Shown here piece after piece: positions 1-14,000 of a stretch of 64,000 nucleotides of DNA. Position numbers and translations under genes: made by a program. The DNA is taken from positions 4,030,001 through 4,094,000 of the forward strand of contig JACONQ010000002.1 in NCBI GenBank assembly GCA_014281115.1. Direction: 5' to 3'. The notes under the pieces are model-generated. The model saw only the letters and a program-made list of their open reading frames with translations. It searched no databases and was not told the DNA's origin. The stretch comes from Laburnicola sp. R22_1 (taxonomy: Eukaryota; Ascomycota; Dothideomycetes; Pleosporales; Didymosphaeriaceae). Position 1 is the stretch's first letter, and each line of letters opens with the position of its first letter.

Positions 1-2353
1 CTAAAGACGCTAATACCATTATAGCGCAAATAGTAATAGCCCTATAATTTCTTACTAATAAAGTTACCTAGTAGAACCTAGTGCAAAGCCTTATTATAGA
101 ACCTAACCTATTCTTAGGCAAGAAGCTACACTTTATAAAAGACAATATAACCTAGTTTTTTTAAGACTATAAAAAACGCGCGAACTACTATTAGTACTCT
201 AAGGAAGATAAGGTTGTTAGAGTTAAGGAATATTACAGCTAAGAGATCTAGAATATACTTAACTTCTTAATGCTAGAATACTCTAAGGCAGAAGAAGAAG
301 GAGTATAGTAAAAGCTATAGGTAGCTATACGTAGGCATTAGCGAAGTTAGGATTAGGCCTAAACTAAAAAGATAGAAAAAGTATTAAAGGTGTAGCTAGC
401 ATAGTGTTAAGTAATAATAAACCTTAATATCTATAATTTCCTAGACTAGTTTATAATTAGGTTTAGAAAATGCCTAAGAGTAGACATAGTTATAGAAAGT
501 TAGAAGGGTATACTCCTTATCTAAGGCCTAAGTAAGCAGCTAGTAGGTAATATCCTAATAAAGAATAACTAGTTAATAGAGAGACCTATAGAGCTTAACT
601 TTAATATAATAGAGAGATGGCTTTTAAGTAGGGCTTAAATCTAGTTAGAAGAATATATGCTAGATCTAATATATTAAATCTAAGAGCTAATACTATTTTA
701 GACTATTAAGCCATAAGTACTACTAATGCTATAGAGTATTTTCTAACCCACTAGACTTAACCTAAACTTCTAATAAGTAAGACTATAAGAAGCTCTAGGC
801 GTGTAAGTAACCCTAGGCTTAACTATCTCTTAACACAAAGTAGATAAACTAACTAAAAGGCTTAAGGCTATAAGGCTTTAGAATATTCTAGTTTAAAACT
901 AAGACCCTTAAGAAATAGAGATTCTATTAGATCTAGCTATTCGCTAGGAAATTACTATAAGGGTAGAGTAGGCTCTAAAGTAGATAGTACTATAATAGCC
1001 CTAGTACTACATACTAACCTAGTCTTAGGCCTATATAGTAGCGCTAATACGAGTTAATATATATATGGCTGTAGTAGTAATAGACCTAGTATAGTAAAAA
1101 GATAATTATTTTAAAGGATACTTTAAATATAGAAAGGACTATATTATTATAAATAGAGAATGCAAGAAGAAAAATTTACTTAAGAATAATAGATAGGTAT
1201 ACTATAACACAGAATTATAAAGGGTCTAGTAGGGCTAACTAAATAACAATTAGGGCGAAATTTAACGTATTAGTGCTAGGGGCAAGTAGAACTAGATACT
1301 AATTTATCTAGTATAGAATAAGTAGCAAATAGATAAATTAACAAAGAAGGCCCTATAGATATCTTAGAGTTAGGAAGCCATAATAATAGTAATAACTTAC
1401 TAGGTAGAATTAGTTATAAAAGCTAATAGTAGCTAGTTTACATTTAATAAGATAATAGCACCTAGCCTTCTCTCTAAAGAGGAATTTAAAGTGGCTTAGA
1501 AGAAGTAAGCTATTCTAAATAAAAATACACTAGTAATAGTTTAATCTCTAAATTAACTATGCAAACTATAAGCCGCGAGCTTAAATGCCCTAACAACCTA
1601 ACTAAGTCTTAGAGAATTACTAAAGGTAGAAATAATTGTAAATATTAAAGTTTTTAAATAAGGCATTCCTACAGTTTATAGGAGAAAGAATAATAATAAA
1701 AAAAATAGAAGAAGAATAAAGCAGGTATTCTTTCTAGAATAAGATTTTCTAATAGAAGGCATAGAAGATATAGAAATACGTAGGCCTAACAATATCTTAG
1801 GTCTAATCCTAAGAAAGGAGATCTCTATAGCTAAAAAGAAAACAAAACTAGTTAATATTCTAGTAGGCAGTCCTAAAGACATACTATCCTAAGTAATAAA
1901 TGCCAAAGTTAGCCTAATAGTCTAAGAAGTACTTAGTAATATACTAGAAGTTAAAAAGATAATATTTAAGGACGCTTTTAGTAAAGAGAACCTACACTAG
2001 CTGCAGACACTAGCCGCTACTATAGAGGAAGTAACTAATAAAGACTTAAACACTAGACGCACTAACTACGCACCTATCTCTAGAATCTAAGTCTCTAAAT
2101 AAATATTAGTTAAGCTTAAGAATAAAGTGGTTACTTGCTATAGGCCTTATAAACTAAATTTATCTTAAGCACTACTATAGGTAAACTAGATAGCTAGTAT
2201 AGGCGTATTAATTATAAAGGTACAGTTTGGCAAAGCAATACTAACTATAACTACTACTAATAGGAAGAATTTTAAGAGAGAATTAGGAGTTAAATATATA
2301 AAAAGAGACTGTCCCTAAGTAATATACTAGATTAATAAGTATTAGATAAGTAC

Positions 2354-2640
2354 CTTGCCTAACATAGGTGCGAAATTAAACACTATTTGCCTTAGCACTA
2401 CTAGAGCTATAGGCCTCTAGATTATATCTATACTACCTTAATTGCAGAGCGTAAAACTAATAATTATAAATAGTAAATATAAGAATTTCTAAGGTGTTGT
2501 GTTCTAAGCCCTAATTAGAGTAGGCTAGGTTATTATTATAACAACGCTATTTGTTATTAGGTTCTTATCTAGCGCTATTATCCTAGGAAACCTATTCTTA
2601 GCAAATGCGAAGGCGAAATTCTCCTATAAGAATAATAGTA
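2354..2640 (+). pseudogene. retropepsin-like (retroelement aspartic protease) remnant
   Basis: Read through stop codons, the plus strand gives a stretch resembling the active-site region of a retroelement protease (IGAKLNTICLSTTRAIGL, a decayed form of the usual D-S/T-G-A-x-L-N-x-I pattern). About 200 bases later comes IILGNLFLANAKAKF, which matches the I-L-G-x-P-F-L flap-distal signature of gag-pol proteases. The spacing between the two motifs suits one protease domain. No downstream reverse transcriptase could be recognised, so the parent element is unclassified. The frame is broken by several stops that are consistent with C-to-T mutation. Confidence 0.45.
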
Positions 2641-5600
2641 AGACCTACTATAAGCTATAGAATAATAAGGAGCTCTACTTACGCTAACCTATTTAATCTA
2701 AAAGGCGTAATTATTACTAAGGCAATAGAAAACTTAAAGGGAACGTAGTAGCTAGGGCCAGCGTTTCTAAGCACCTAGAATACCTATTAGCGCTAATATA
2801 GCCTTAGAGTAGTGGCTTTACTATAGGTTAATATTAATAATAAGTAAGGCTAATATTAAGCTTGAGTAGAAATTAGGGCTAAGGGCCTAAAAGTAGGCGC
2901 TAAATTGGGCAGTACTAACTTGCGAAGAGGAAATCGCGGATAGGGATAAATAGCTTATATAGGATGGTAATAAGGACTAGTTAGTAATAGATTCAAACAA
3001 GGATTTTATTCACTACGCTAATTAAGGTATAATTAGGAGAAGTAAGCTAGCCGGAATAGTAGCGCATTATAAGCTAAGGGATAGCTTATTTCTTAAGGGA
3101 GGGAGAGAAAGTAGTTAAAAAAGAAAAGTTAGAGAAGAAGATAGAATAATAGTATTAGTACTAAGTTAAATTAAAGTCTAATATATATGCATAATTACTA
3201 GAATAGGATTATAAGCTATAGATCCTAATAATAGAGTCCAACTAATAATTAGATAGCTAGAAAATTAAAAGCTAAAAACTACTATGCTAACCTCTATAAG
3301 AATCTAAACCCCTATAATCGCTATATCCTAAGCCATAATTAGGGTTTAAATTACGACTTTAATAGGAGCGAGGTATAGGGCTACCTTACTCTATAGCTTA
3401 AGTTCCGCTAGGGCCCAAACCTAGGCGTGCAGCTTAGGTAGAAAGGTTAGAAGAAATAGAGGATAGACCTAAAAAAAGAGAAGAGGAAATTATACTACTG
3501 CAGCCAAGTAAGGATAAGAAAGTATAGGCGAAATTAATAGACTGTTAAAAAGCTAGATATATAAAAAAAGGCAAGTAGAATAAAACTTTAGAAGAATTAT
3601 TAGTAGTCTAAAAGGGGAATAAGTTAGAGAATAAAGAGCTAATCTATAGCACTATATTAAGCAAGACTTAACCTAGAGAGAAATAGGAACTAGAGAGTAG
3701 ATAACTAGGAGTGGGGGTAGTTTGGCTCTAAAATAGAGAAGGGCTACCGCTATTGCTACTAGAAAAGATAATAAATTAAGAAGGATAGGAAAAGAGCGGT
3801 GTGTAGGGAGAACCTTAGAATAAGAAAGGACTACTACTATTACTACTAGAAAGGATAATAGGCTAAATATAATAATACCTAAAGAGGGGTGTGCGTAGGA
3901 AAGACTTAGCAATATTAGAATTAGTGCCTAATAGAGAATTAGGCGCCTCTAAGGAACTCTTAACAATTAGATAAGACCTACTAGGGCGCCTAGTAGGAAG
4001 TATTATATTAGTGTTACTAGAACTAAGCAGCTTACTAATTCTATTATAGATATAGGTATTTACTTCTAGTTGCTCTATCTATAGCTTATATACTTACTAA
4101 TAACCCTACTAGAAAGAATTAGCTTAAGTGTTTATGGCGGATACTAGAGAGAATAAAGCTAGATAGGTAAATTAGTAATAGGAAACTAGTTAAGAGTAAA
4201 TTAGGCTTACTATGGCAGTTAAAGGAGTACTACTAATATTAGGAAGTTGTCTAGCATAGAACGTAGTAGCCCTTAAGAAGAAGGCGCTAACTACTATTAA
4301 TATACTAAAAGTAGGAATAACAACTCTAAACACAAGTCCTATAGGCTTAATTATAATTACCCTTAGCTACACTAAGATTATAGTTAATATAGCCTTAGCC
4401 TATAGCAAAAGAAAGGGTAGGAAGATAAAATATATAAGAGTATAACTAGACACTAAGCGCTATTTAAAGTAATTGCGCCTCTATTTATTAATACTTATAT
4501 CTTTTATAAGAGTAGCTTAGTATAGCTAATAGAATAGAATAGTATAGGTAATAGAAGTATTATTAGTAGAATTAGGGTTAATCTTAAAGCTGCCTATACC
4601 TTAAGCAAACTATGCAAGATAGTCTAATAACAAATACTTAGTGTAAATATTGCATAAGAGTTTTATAATCGTATAGATAGTGCTAAAGTTATATAGCTAC
4701 TTTAAGAGAGTAATAACTAGAGTATAAGTTAGTAAGCTAAGGGATAATTAGGGTAGGCATATATATAATAGAATAGAAGCAGTTATAGAGCATTATTAAT
4801 AGGTGGTAGTAAGGGCTATTATAAGCCTTAGCTGCTTTTCTTACTATTACTATTATTATTGTTGCTAGCACTAGAGGCGTAGCTACTAAAGAAGAAGTTA
4901 ATAGTAGCTATAGTTAAGGAGAAGATTAAGTCTATTAGGTAGAAGAATTAGAATAGTAGAATAAGAAGGAAAGTAGAAGGATATAAAAGGCAAGTTATAT
5001 ACTCTAAGTGGCTATAAGACTCTATTAGGTTATAGTAGATAAGGCGTATACGCAAACGCTGCTTCTAGACTAATAATAGATAGTAGTATTCTTTAAGAAA
5101 AGTATAACTATATTACTACTAGTAAGAAACTCTAAAAGTAAATTAGGCACTTATAAAAAGTAATTAAAGAGTAAATAGCTTATAGGCGTAAATAGGAAGA
5201 TATAGTATTATAAGAAAAGGAGTAAAGTATAGTAGGGATAAAGAATATATTTAAGTACTAATAAGCTATCTAAAGCCTAAGTAGCCCTTAGGTAAAAAGA
5301 AGACTTTTACAGCTGTTACTAGCAAGCTATAGGCTAGAACTACTACTCTTCTTCTACTTTTTTTCCTTCTTATGCTTATTATAGAACCTATAAGCCTAAG
5401 TAACTCTAGCCTAAACTTAGGAATTTTGCGACAGCCTCTAGAAGAAGTCCTACTTTAGAAAGTGCTATAACTTCTAAGAAACTTAAGTCTAGGCTTTATT
5501 CTTTATATTAGTGTTATAGGGAGAGAAGGGACTATTAGGCTAATAGTTAAAGTATGCCTAATATTTTGTTAAAGCTCTTTCCCTTCTTTAGAATGTATAA

Positions 5601-8168
5601 ACTACAGTTATATAATAGGCAAGGGCTAGAAGTAGTACTAGAACTATCTAAGAAGCTAATAGGCCTATCTCTAGAGTAGCCTAGCAAGTAGGTACTCTAG
5701 ACTAGTTAGAAGTATAGGTATGTGTAGTGATAAAGCTTACGTAAGAAGAAGATTAGAAAGAAGCTAAATAAATAGTGTTTAAGAGCGAAGCTAAAGGATA
5801 TAGGATTAGAGAGTTAGGGGTTAACTAAGGTAGAAATTTAAAGTTATTACTAATTATAAGGCCCTTAAATATAGATATTACTTGTAGAAAGCTAAGTATT
5901 ACTTAGGTCTAAGTATTAAGGTTTATAATGCATACTTAACGCATAGAAGAAGAATTAGAAGATAAATAATAAAGGCCTATTTAATAGTTAACTTAAAAGG
6001 TATTTAGGGTGTACGCCTATAAAGAGAGGGACAGCATAGCATACTTAAAATAAAAAAGTGTAGGGCGCTTTTATTATAGATATAGTAGGCTATATATATA
6101 TTACTAAATAGTAGTTTTATATTATTATTAGTAAACTAGAAACACTAACACTGCGCTAGTAGGTACCTATTATAGGACAGAGTGTTATTGCCTATAATAG
6201 GGGAATAGATAAAGTTAATACATCCTTAAGTAGTAGCAGCGAATAGGCTTAGTAGGTATATAACATAAGGGCCTTTATTATTTAATAATTTAGACTATTA
6301 GGCCTAGTAAAATACAACTTACTTATTCTTAGTATTATATTATTGCGCTTCCTAACTATAGTAGAGAAAATAGAAAAGTAAGGCGTTAATTATAAGTTTA
6401 TTAGAGTTATAGTCTAACTAAAGTGCAAAATTATCTTAACTATTTACCTAGGGTTGCAAACTATAAGGCAGGTTATTATTATTGCTAATACTTTACCTAA
6501 AGGCTACAAAAACTTAGGCTATAACGTTAAAGCTAATACGTGCGTCTAAGAGAGGAATTACTTCCTAGGGGTTAGTCTAAGAGACTATTAGGGTGCAAGA
6601 GACTTACGCAGAGACAAGAAGGTAATAAATACGCTAATAGAGGGCTTTTTAGGCACTAGTAAGAGGTTAAAACTACTAAAGCCTACACTATTATCGCCTT
6701 AATAAGGAGGCTTGCCACTACTACTATTACTACTAAAACTAAGGCAGCTAGATGCGTAGGCGCCTAGGGCATAGTTAATCTAAAGATAGGGAGGCATAAT
6801 AAGGCAGGCTAAGTAAAGGTTTAAGAATAGTTTAGGGTTTAGGAGGATAAAAAGCTAAACTATAGAAAAATTATAAGAGTGCGAAAAGTAAGTAGAATAG
6901 GTAAGTTAGTAATAAAAATAGGTAGGCGTTTGTAGGCTATTATTTAAGGTTATACAAAGCTAAATAATTAGTAGAGCTTGCTATTAGAGGCGGGCCGAAC
7001 CTCTACTTACTAGTAGGAGGCGCTATAGAATATTTAGACTATTTTCTAAAAGAGTGTTTAGTATAAAGCTTAATAGGGCTAAGCTTCTATAGATAGGAAG
7101 ATATGTAGTGGAATAAACTCTACTATATAGGTTACGTAGTAAGCCAGTGCCTAATTAGCTCTTAAGAATTTAATAGGCGGTTTCTTTCTTTAAACACACA
7201 CAACTTAATCTATCTTTCTACTAAGCCCTAATTAGGACTAGGTTCTCCTATACTATAAAGAGTATATAGGATATAAAATAGCTATCTACTTTTTTTTATA
7301 CTAAGGAGTAAAAGTCCTTTTATAAATAGACTAATTCTACTATATATATGCTTAGAACCTTATATAGTTAATAAGGTGCTTAGTACTAATTAGCTAGGTA
7401 CTAGTAGAGTTAACACTTAGGTGTTATAGTATATAGCTGCAGTTAAGATAAAATATATATAGATAACTAAAGGGGTACTTTACGTCCTTCTAAAATATAG
7501 TCTAGATAATACCTATATAAAGATAAGAGTTCTAGTATAGATTATAGATCTATTTATCTTTAGCCTATTAAGTATTAGACTACTACGCGTCCTATATAGC
7601 AAATATCTTTTTCCCTATCTCTAACTATTAAAAGTCTTAAAGAGGATATTAGATAAGACAAATTATTCTACTTTCTAACCTATTAGCCTATAGGGCTAGA
7701 ATTCTATATCTAAGAAGAGTATCTAGTAGTAGGGTAACTAGATTATTAATATAGAGCTATGTATTAATTTCTAGAGTAGATATAGCACTTAATATAGTAC
7801 TTAAGAATATTAGTGTAGTAGAAAGATATAATAACTAGTTAAATAGTTGTTTAAGAGAATAGTAGTTTAAAAAGAGAATAGAATAAACTAAATTCTATAA
7901 TATTAACTATAGTAGTATTTAACTAATATTAAGGTTAGCTAGGAATAATATATAGCGCATAGTATACTAATAATAAGTTAGTTTTAAATTTAAACTAGTA
8001 TATAGCCCTTTTATTGCAAAGTTAGTTTTAGATAGTAATTAGATTATTACTATACTACTATAGGCGACATCCTTAGCAACTAGTATATAATTATTAGCTA
8101 TAATAATTAGCTATAGCAAAACTATAACTCTAGCTTATTTTATTCTATGTGCTAATTATTATCTAAAC

Positions 8169-8279
8169 CTCCTTATCACCTAAGCCCTTCTTATTATCTA
8201 ATACCTCTTTATTATCTAAAATCCCTTTATTATCTAAGCCCCTTTATTATTGAAACCCTTCTTAGTACCTAAGCCCCTA
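8169..8279 (-). repeat. 18-bp degenerate tandem repeat, hexapeptide coding
   Basis: The plus strand repeats a unit like CTTTATTATCTAAG with about 18-bp spacing. On the minus strand the units read as a hexapeptide series of the form L-D-N-K-x-x (LDNKGI, LDNKEV, LDNKKG, LGDKEV), in phase with one another. Upstream on the same strand (about 8650-8900) a lysine-rich, probably coiled-coil stretch can be read through stops. This looks like the C-terminal low-complexity tail of a decayed minus-strand gene, perhaps transposon-borne. The family was not recognised. Confidence 0.5.
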
Positions 8280-9387
8280 AAGTCTAAGAAACTTTTAAAG
8301 TCTATATCCTTATCTATAATACTAGAGTTATACCTATCTAGCAGCTTCTAGAAATAAGCCTTAAGCTCCTTTCTATTATCCTTATTTTCCTCTTTACTCT
8401 TTTTATTATTATTCCTTTTAATATATACCTTATTACTATTAAGCATACTATTCTTACTATAGTTAATAAGGTTAGTAGAAGGACTAGACTTATAGTAATT
8501 AATAATTATTAGCAAAGGTATATAATAAATAAGTAAAATAAACTTATAATTATTTCTTATTAGTAACTATTACTAGATTTTTAGTAGTTAGACCTATATT
8601 GCCTACGCTATATCAAAAGTTCTTCTACTCTTTCTTATTAGCCTTAAGCTTTTTTAGGCCTGCCTTATATATATCGCGCAAGAGCTTCTTATATATACTA
8701 TTATAACTAAAGATTTATTTATCTATATAACTCTATAGTATAGGAGAGCCTTTTTCTTTACTAGTAGTAATTCTACGCTTAGCTAGGGCTGCTTAGTAGG
8801 CCCTTAAATTAACTTTATTCTTAATCTTATCCTACTTCTTATATATAGCTATTAGTTTTGCCTTTAACTAATTATCTACTTTTTACTAATTAACTAATAT
8901 ATAATAATAGAATATAATAATATACTACTCTTTTAATTCTTAAAGAAGGACTATATAAGCTCTTCTTCTTTCTACGTTAACTATTAATACTTTTGCACTT
9001 TAGAAAGTAGTTAGTAGTTCTTATTATTATAAAGCTTCTTTTTAAGCTAATATTATATAGCTTAATTAGCTAATCTAGTAAAGTTTAGTGCCTTTTTTTC
9101 TTTATTATAGAGTGTATTATAAGACCTCTATATAATAGTATAGGTGCTATTGCTAAGTGTACCTTTAAATAGCACTTTATAGTTAGCATAATAACCTTTT
9201 TAAGAGCTACTTTATTTGTAATATAAAAGAATAGTGCTAACTTCTTTATCTTTAAATATAAAGCCCTATTTATATTAGTATATAGTATAATAAAAGGCTA
9301 TAATTACTAGATATTTTAGTAAGACCCTCCTACTTATTACGCTTAAAATTTGCTAGTATCTATAGACTACTAGTACCGCTCTTAAGA

Positions 9388-9545
9388 TACATGCGAAATC
9401 AGAGCACAGATAAAAGTTTAAACGAACGCGCCTAACTACATCTCAGCTCATCCTGGCTATGCAACGGATTATTCCTAGTGGGACAATGGTTGTCTTGCTC
9501 CTAAAACCAGATGATTAGGAAACAGCACGTCTACTTCACGCTTAG
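9388..9545. other. CpA-retaining island inside the RIP-like block
   Basis: For about 160 bases the composition returns to normal. CpA dinucleotides are frequent (GCACAG, CATCTCAGCTCATCC, AACAGCACG) and GC is far above the flanks. Both edges are sharp. There is no ORF of note. It may be unique genomic DNA between two repeats, or a late arrival that was never mutated. Confidence 0.6.
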
Positions 9546-10499
9546 AAGGCCCTTTAGGATATTAGGAGACTTTTCTTTAATAGACGCTATAGTATAGGGT
9601 ATAATAATAGTATATAATAACTATAGTTAATATTATAGGGATAATAAAAATATTATTATTATTATAAAGAGCAGCTATAGGGGCCTATGCGTATAAGTAA
9701 GACGCTAACAATACTAGCGTATTTTCTTTACTTACTTTACTATCTACTTAGCTACTTTACCTTACTACTCTTTTAGCTACTTTTGTAATACTCTATAGCC
9801 TTAACTACTATATAATCTTAATTTCTAAGATAATAGCACGTATTAGGCTAGCTAGATACTCTAAACTAGTTACTAGTAAATCTTAAGTAAAAAAAAGAAG
9901 CTACTAGCTACTAAGGCTATACAAAAGGCGTCTCGCAAATTACTACCTACTACACTAAAGAGGAAGCACTACTAGAAGCTAGGTAGTATATTATTATTAT
10001 AGCTATTTATTATATATATATTCTAATAATATATAGCTATTACGCTTAGGAGAATTAAAAGTACTAAAAAGCATTAAGCCCCTTATTAGGAAAATGCTAT
10101 TCTGCCACCTTATTAAGGAAATAGCGCAAAATAATAATAAGAAAGATTTGCGCTTCTAGTTTACTACGCTAGCTACTCTTTAAGAGCTAATAGAGGCTTT
10201 TCTAGTTAGAATATTTTAAGATATTTCTTTATACTACTCTACTCCTACTATAAAATAAATACTAATACCTCTAGATACTAATATTAATATTATTTATATA
10301 AAATAAGTTACTATATAGGCTAAGAATATATAGCTAGCAAATAGATACTATAAGAAGTATATAGATACTAGGTAAATAGTAAGACGCTTAGTTAGGTTTA
10401 GAATAGCTAGGCGCTTAGTTAGGTTTAATATATATATTTAACACTAAAGCTATACTTTTACTATAATAAGTAAATATAATAATTACTACTATAATAATG
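9546..10499. other. AT-rich repeat-derived DNA, unclassified
   Basis: TpA-rich DNA with no gene and no recognisable protein remnant. It forms the left flank of the inverted-repeat element that begins at 10502. Nothing further can be supported. Confidence 0.5.
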
Positions 10500-10501
10500 T
10501 A

Positions 10502-10832
10502 GCGTTAAATTAACTACCTAGGGGTAGCACGACAAAGACTTTTATCTTAAATAACATGATAAAAAAGCAGAGCCCCCTGCTTAGTAATTAAAAAGAGCGT
10601 AAAAAGGTGGTGATTACAAAAATTGCTACTATAATAATAAGAGTATTCTTTATAGTAATTTACTATAAAAATTTATATAGCTAATAAAAAATATAATTAG
10701 TTAGACCTAATATAACCTAGTCTATACAACCCTTTTTTTTAATTACCTTTTTTACGCTCTTTTTAATTACTAAGTAAGGGGCTTTGCTTTTTTTATTATA
10801 TTATTTAAGATAAAAGCCTTTATTATCCTACC
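10502..10832. mobile_element. TIR element (MITE-like), left and main part, interrupted by LTR element A
   Basis: The left end starts GCGTTAAATTAACTACC and carries a roughly 100-bp inverted repeat. The complementary arm occupies about 10735-10832, with matching blocks around the motif AAAAAGAGCGTAAAAAGG and its complement. The right arm stops at 10832, where LTR element A begins, and resumes after it at 19179-19199. Joined, the element would be about 352 bp. It is flanked on both sides by TA (10500-10501 and 19200-19201), the target duplication typical of Tc1/mariner-type elements. There is no coding capacity. Family assignment from the TA duplication alone is inference. Confidence 0.75.
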
Positions 10833-11038
10833 TATTACTAATCTAAGGTGCGGGCCTCTTACTTATATTATGTTACCCTTTTAGAACTAGCGCAATTACT
10901 AAGCAAGATTCTAAGTAAGGCTACGTATATAGCCTGCCTATATACCTACCTTATATAGATATTGCTACTATCTTATATTTAGATTCTAACTACTAGTTAT
11001 CTTATATACGGTGTAATAATCCCTATAGTACCCTTACA
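10833..11038 (+). repeat. 5' LTR of element A
   Basis: The 206-bp copy aligns along its length with 18968-19173 (shared blocks such as GACTAGCGCAATTACTAAGC-like and TTCTAACTACTAGTTAT). It ends TTACA, so it retains the CA terminus that became TA in the 3' copy. Its first bases read TATTACTAA against TGTTACTAA in the 3' copy, a G-to-A change. Confidence 0.85.
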
Positions 11039-14000
11039 CTATAGTAGCAATTATTAAGCTGTAGCGTAACTATTTATAAAACTCAGCCTATCTCTAGGGC
11101 ATTGTAGATAACAACGCCTATTAACTAGCGCAGTGGGCAGCCCTTTACGCCCTTAACTACCTTATATATTAGAAGTATAGATGCCTTCTCTAGAGCATTA
11201 TATAACTAACAGTATTAATAGTGCTTACCTATAGGTTACCTGTTAACAATAATAGATGTGGTAGGAGATAAAGGATGGCTACTACCTTATTTATAGTGGC
11301 ACGTAGGTTATGTCTCTTAAAATATTAGCCCCCTAACACTACTATAATAGTTTCTAGGAGAATAACTTACTTATAAGTAATATGGCTCTCTATAATAACC
11401 TATAAGCTCACTAAGCTTTATATGCAACAACTACTAAGGCAATTATAAGAGCAGCTTACTAATAAGCAAATTTGGTTATTATAATAACTATAAGTCTAGC
11501 TTACTTAGATAAGTTACCTATAGTTATAACTATTTATTAAACTTATTATAAGTTACTATAAATTACTATAATTCTATTTACTTTACTAATAAGAGATAAG
11601 ATAACGTTAACGTTATTACCTAGATTTAATAATAGTAATATTTCTAACTATAATGTCTCTTTTATTACTTATAATACACAGAATCTCTATAATAATAGCA
11701 GACAGTTACACAAGACTTCTATAATAATAGTAGATAGTTATAATATATAGAACCTCTGCAAAGAAGATAGATAGACACATAAGACCTCTGTAATAATAGT
11801 AGATAGTAACAACCTAAATAACTTATAGCCTAAAGTATAGTTATAAGTTAAGTTAGTAAGACCTATGCCTCTAGTAAATTGCTCTAGTGTAGTATAGCAG
11901 TAAATCTAGTCTCTGGACGCGTTTACTTTGCGTAGTTAAAAGTTATAAGATTTTATAGTAATTCTAATAAGTCTTACCTACTTTAGTAAAAGTCTAGAAA
12001 GTTTAGTGTTACTATATAAAGTCTTAAGGCTTGTCTTATCTTTTATAATTATATATAGACTATAGTTGCGATGCCTACTATAAAATTACCTGCTATAACT
12101 TACTATAGCACTTTACTATGCTTATAGCTTATAACTTTAACCCTTAACTTTTAATTTAAATTGTACACTTACTAAGAGACAAACCTATTGTATATAGTAA
12201 ATAAGATAGCAAGACTAAGCTATAAGAATAATAATAATACTAGCTTCTATAAGAAGCCCTATAACTTTGCTATTGCTTAGCCAGAAGTCCTAACTTAGCA
12301 GAGCACTACTTAGGGTACTCTACCTATAGACTAAGATAAGTTAGATAATAACTTACTAGAGATAGAGTGATAACGCAATAAGCGCAAAGTTACCTTTAAA
12401 AAGAGACTTCTTTAACTTAAAGATTATAATAAGGCTTTTGTAAATAATAGTAATAATAATAGTAAACCTTTTAATAAAAGTAACCCTTTTATTAACATAT
12501 CTAATTATCTAACTATAATACGTAACTAATAAGACTATACTAGTTTATTGCCTACTAATCTCTCTAAGTATATATACTTTACTAATATTACTAACACTAA
12601 TAGCAATGTGCTAGATTATAAACTCCGCATTAGTATAACTAGTATAGAGGATAGTTTAAAGCTAAATAAAGTTAAGGTTTAAGAACATGTGTAGTTTATT
12701 AATATAGTAAACTAGAAATCTAAATTCTAGTAGAATATTATTATACTACTATTAATAACTGTATAATAAGTTACTAATAAGTTAGAGGATAACTAGACTA
12801 AGCTCTAAGAGCTTAAGTAGCTCTAGGCTAGTTATAAAGTGTTGAAGCAGCAGTTTATAACAAAGCTAGAATAGGTTAAGATACTAGAAGGTTGTATATT
12901 ATTATATAAGAACTTTGTTGCCCTTGGCAAGTCTAAAATCTTTGCTAGTTATTATATAGCGCTTTAATAACAACTTAAGGAGCTTAAGAATTGCCTACTT
13001 AATAACTACGTTTCACGTATTAATTATTAGGACTTGGAAACCCGCTTTACACAACTTATAGAGATAGAATATATAGCTTAGTAAGAGTTAAATATAGCCT
13101 ATACTTATATTACTAAGCTTAGGAGTTAGCTACTAGTATACGTTATATCGCAAGGTTATTCTTATAACCTCTAATAGTTTACAAATTAGCCTATCCTATC
13201 TATTAAGTAGTTGCTAAATATTAAAGTTTGTTATACACCTACTAATAATCTGTTACTTAACTATATATATTTTTCTCTTACTCTAGATTTGCAATACAAT
13301 CTACGTGCTATAAGTTATATAAGTTATACATAATAATAGACCTATTTAATGCCTTCTCGCAAAGTATTTCTATTATTAAAACTTATAGCAGATCTCTAGT
13401 ACTTGCGTTAGATCTATATATCTAAAGTAGATTATTTCTCTAGTAAAGATAAAGATAAAGACAACTATAAACATTAGCGTATTACGTTAATAGATAAGCT
13501 TTAGACCCTTCTAAATAAATAGTTGCGTGTTATATACTTGCACAGCTAACTTAAGAAATAAGCCTAGATACTAGTATACTCATATTTTAAGACTGCTGTA
13601 ACTATTATAGATATGCTTAACTACCTTAATAAGATCTACTTATCTAAAGATAAATTACTAGACGCTTAGGAGAAGATTATAGGCAACTCTCTAGTTTAAG
13701 GCCCTAGAGAGACTCTTACTAATTAGCACGCGCGATTCATAGCTATTGTTAATTTTCTAAGTATGCCTAACTACTTACTAATAAGTTAAGCCTACTAACT
13801 TATATATAGGTGCATTATTAACGCTACCAATATATTATTAGTGCCTAGGGAATTCTTTGCGTCTTATATAGACTAGGCCTTATATATAGAGCGCCTTAAC
13901 TATAAGTTCACTATAGGTTACTTTAGTACGTCTACAACTACAACGCCTAATTGTTTAAAAACTTATTTAATAAATACTACTACTACTAAATCTACTACTA

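Larger units (their letters stand above)
1..9387. mobile_element. AT-rich block of decayed transposable elements
   Basis: The stretch is very AT-rich, with TA, TAG and TAA everywhere and stop codons every few dozen bases in all frames. CpA and TpG are scarce, the footprint expected of repeat-induced point mutation. No intact gene is visible. Two coding remnants can be read through the stops: a retropepsin-like segment near 2.4-2.6 kb on the plus strand and a low-complexity coding remnant near 8.2-8.9 kb on the minus strand. I could not find LTR pairs here, so element boundaries and number remain unresolved. Calling it transposon-derived rests on the protease remnant and the mutation pattern. 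Confidence 0.75.

Noticed and set aside
1676..1882. 68-codon minus-strand ORF in the AT-rich block
   Set aside because: Very hydrophobic, low-complexity translation in TpA-rich DNA; looks like a chance ORF. The same holds for 3673-3912 and 14713-14901.
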